NCBI GenBank assembly: GCA_046153995.1
Contig: JBJXEH010000038.1
Coordinates: 1-5,360, forward strand
Origin: SZUA-430 sp046153995
GTDB lineage: Bacteria > Pseudomonadota > Alphaproteobacteria > Micropepsales > Micropepsaceae
DNA: 5,360 nucleotides
Direction of reading: 5' to 3'
This document shows, one piece after another, positions 4,626 to 5,360 of the stretch. Positions within the stretch are counted from its first letter, which is position 1. The number at the start of each line of letters is the position of its first letter. Below the pieces are notes generated by a model that was not told where the DNA came from, ran no database searches, and saw only the letters and a list, made by a program, of their open reading frames with translations. Position numbers and translations under genes: made by a program.

Positions 4626-5360
4626 TCAGTGCATGGTGCGGGAGAGCCGCCGGAGCGGTATCCATTTCGTTTGCGCTGCAGGCGGGTTCACTTTGCGCCA
4701 GAGGCCTAGGAAGCCTCGCCAGCTTAGGCTTGTGAAGAGTTTTGCGATGCCTGCCTTTTTGCTTCTGGCGTCGCACATGTCGGCGTAGGCGTCGCCGCTG
4801 CGGTGGGCGAGGCGGACGACGGTGGCGAACTCGCCCACTGTGCGGCCGGTGAACGAGAGGCCGAAGGCGGGGCGGCCGAACGCTTCGGTCTGGCGCGAGA
4901 GTTGGACCGGCAGCGTCGTCTTGCCTTGCGGCGTGTCGAGCGTCAGCTGGCCGCCAAGCGCGCGAGCCGGCAGATCGACCGCGTCGTCGGCGATGAACCT
5001 GGCGCCGTGGACGGAGATGTCGGCGAGGCGGCCAGCGACCGTGCTGCCGCCGATCAAGAGGTCCGCGCTGAAGCGGCGCGCGATGCGGGGTGCGAGGCGG
5101 CGCTGGCGCGGTTCGGCGATGGCGCCGAGCAGGCAGGCGAGGAGCGCCGCTGTGAAAATCGTGAGCCCTAAGAGCGGCGCGATGGCCGCTTGCAGTTCCG
5201 GCTTCGTGAACCACGCGGCGGTGCCGAACGCGGTGCCTGCAAGTGCCACCGCGAACACGACGACGAGCAGGCCGTTCGCGTGTTCGGGTGCGGGCACGCG
5301 GTCGGTTTTCGCGCGGCGGGTGATGATGGCGAAAAGCGACGGCGCGGTCAGCAGCGACTC
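4626..5360 (-). CDS. bcsA: Cellulose synthase catalytic subunit BcsA, C-terminal part with PilZ domain (5' truncated by window edge)
   Basis: The frame enters from the right edge with no start in view; 244 residues plus TGA are visible. Two membrane helices are seen at about residues 31-51 (LLVVVFAVALAGTAFGTAAWF) and 61-82 (APLLGLTIFTAALLACLLGAIA). A PilZ domain follows, with the c-di-GMP motifs RxxxR (RLAPR, about 88-92) and DxSxxG (DISVHG, about 114-119). The segment LSFTGRTVGEFATVVRLAHRSGDAY matches the usual end of the BcsA PilZ barrel. The helical tail after that (GIAKLFTSLSWRGFLGLWRKV) is typical of BcsA. BcsA is the inner-membrane glycosyltransferase that polymerises UDP-glucose into cellulose, activated by c-di-GMP. 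Another membrane glycosyltransferase with a C-terminal PilZ is the main alternative, since the catalytic part is outside the window. A GTG at 5297 is an internal codon, not the start. No bcsB is found within the 773 bp downstream. Confidence 0.85.
   Translation of the reverse strand, partial: ESLLTAPSLFAIITRRAKTDRVPAPEHANGLLVVVFAVALAGTAFGTAAWFTKPELQAAIAPLLGLTIFTAALLACLLGAIAEPRQRRLAPRIARRFSADLLIGGSTVAGRLADISVHGARFIADDAVDLPARALGGQLTLDTPQGKTTLPVQLSRQTEAFGRPAFGLSFTGRTVGEFATVVRLAHRSGDAYADMCDARSKKAGIAKLFTSLSWRGFLGLWRKVNPPAAQTKWIPLRRLSRTMH

Noticed and set aside
4803..5171. 122-codon + strand frame opposite bcsA
   Set aside because: It is the shadow of the GC-rich PilZ coding region, which has clear motifs on the - strand.

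Overview
The window looks like accessory DNA from a GC-rich alphaproteobacterium, most likely Hyphomicrobiales (Rhizobiales). This rests on three things: high-GC codon use in most genes, the protein styles, and a palindromic repeat built around TGGCCGGGCTTGACCCGGCC, a repeat type common in that order. No rRNA, tRNA or CRISPR array is visible.

Layout. (1) 1-729 (+) is the C-terminal part of a RepA-like/AAA_25 ATPase of the kind found in prophage and plasmid replication modules. Its Walker A half lies outside the window. (2) 726-911 lies mostly between two convergent gene ends and holds a dense set of TTGAC-based 7-9 bp units, first on the + strand and then inverted on the - strand. It may be an iteron-like or other protein-binding array. 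(3) 933-2221 (-, possibly to 2317) is a compact three-gene operon. In transcription order it has an unrecognised protein with RelE/HigB-like features, an XRE-family helix-turn-helix protein whose start overlaps the first gene by 38 bp, and a DUF6941-like protein starting one base after the HTH stop. The order and coupling suggest a HigBA-like toxin-antitoxin pair with a third, translationally coupled partner. This block has visibly lower GC than its neighbours. (4) 2560-3852 (+) encodes a 430-residue four-helix membrane protein of unknown function with a large periplasmic loop and a long cytoplasmic helical tail. Its last codons run through palindromic repeat DNA, and a strong GC hairpin follows the stop. 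(5) 3853-4625 is a stretch of about 770 bp between convergent genes. It holds an 18-codon ORF with a near-perfect Shine-Dalgarno and a 197-bp MITE-like palindrome with 36-bp perfect arms. (6) 4626-5360 (-) is the C-terminal part of a cellulose synthase catalytic subunit (BcsA) with its c-di-GMP-binding PilZ domain.

Reading together: mobile-element replication DNA at the left carries, or sits next to, a small TA-like cargo operon, and the right end reaches chromosomal housekeeping or biofilm DNA. The most promising candidate for something undescribed is the coupled toxin-like/XRE/DUF6941 operon. Next is the TTGAC array that abuts it. Function for the first and third operon genes and for the membrane protein is inferred or unknown, and nothing here was checked against a database.
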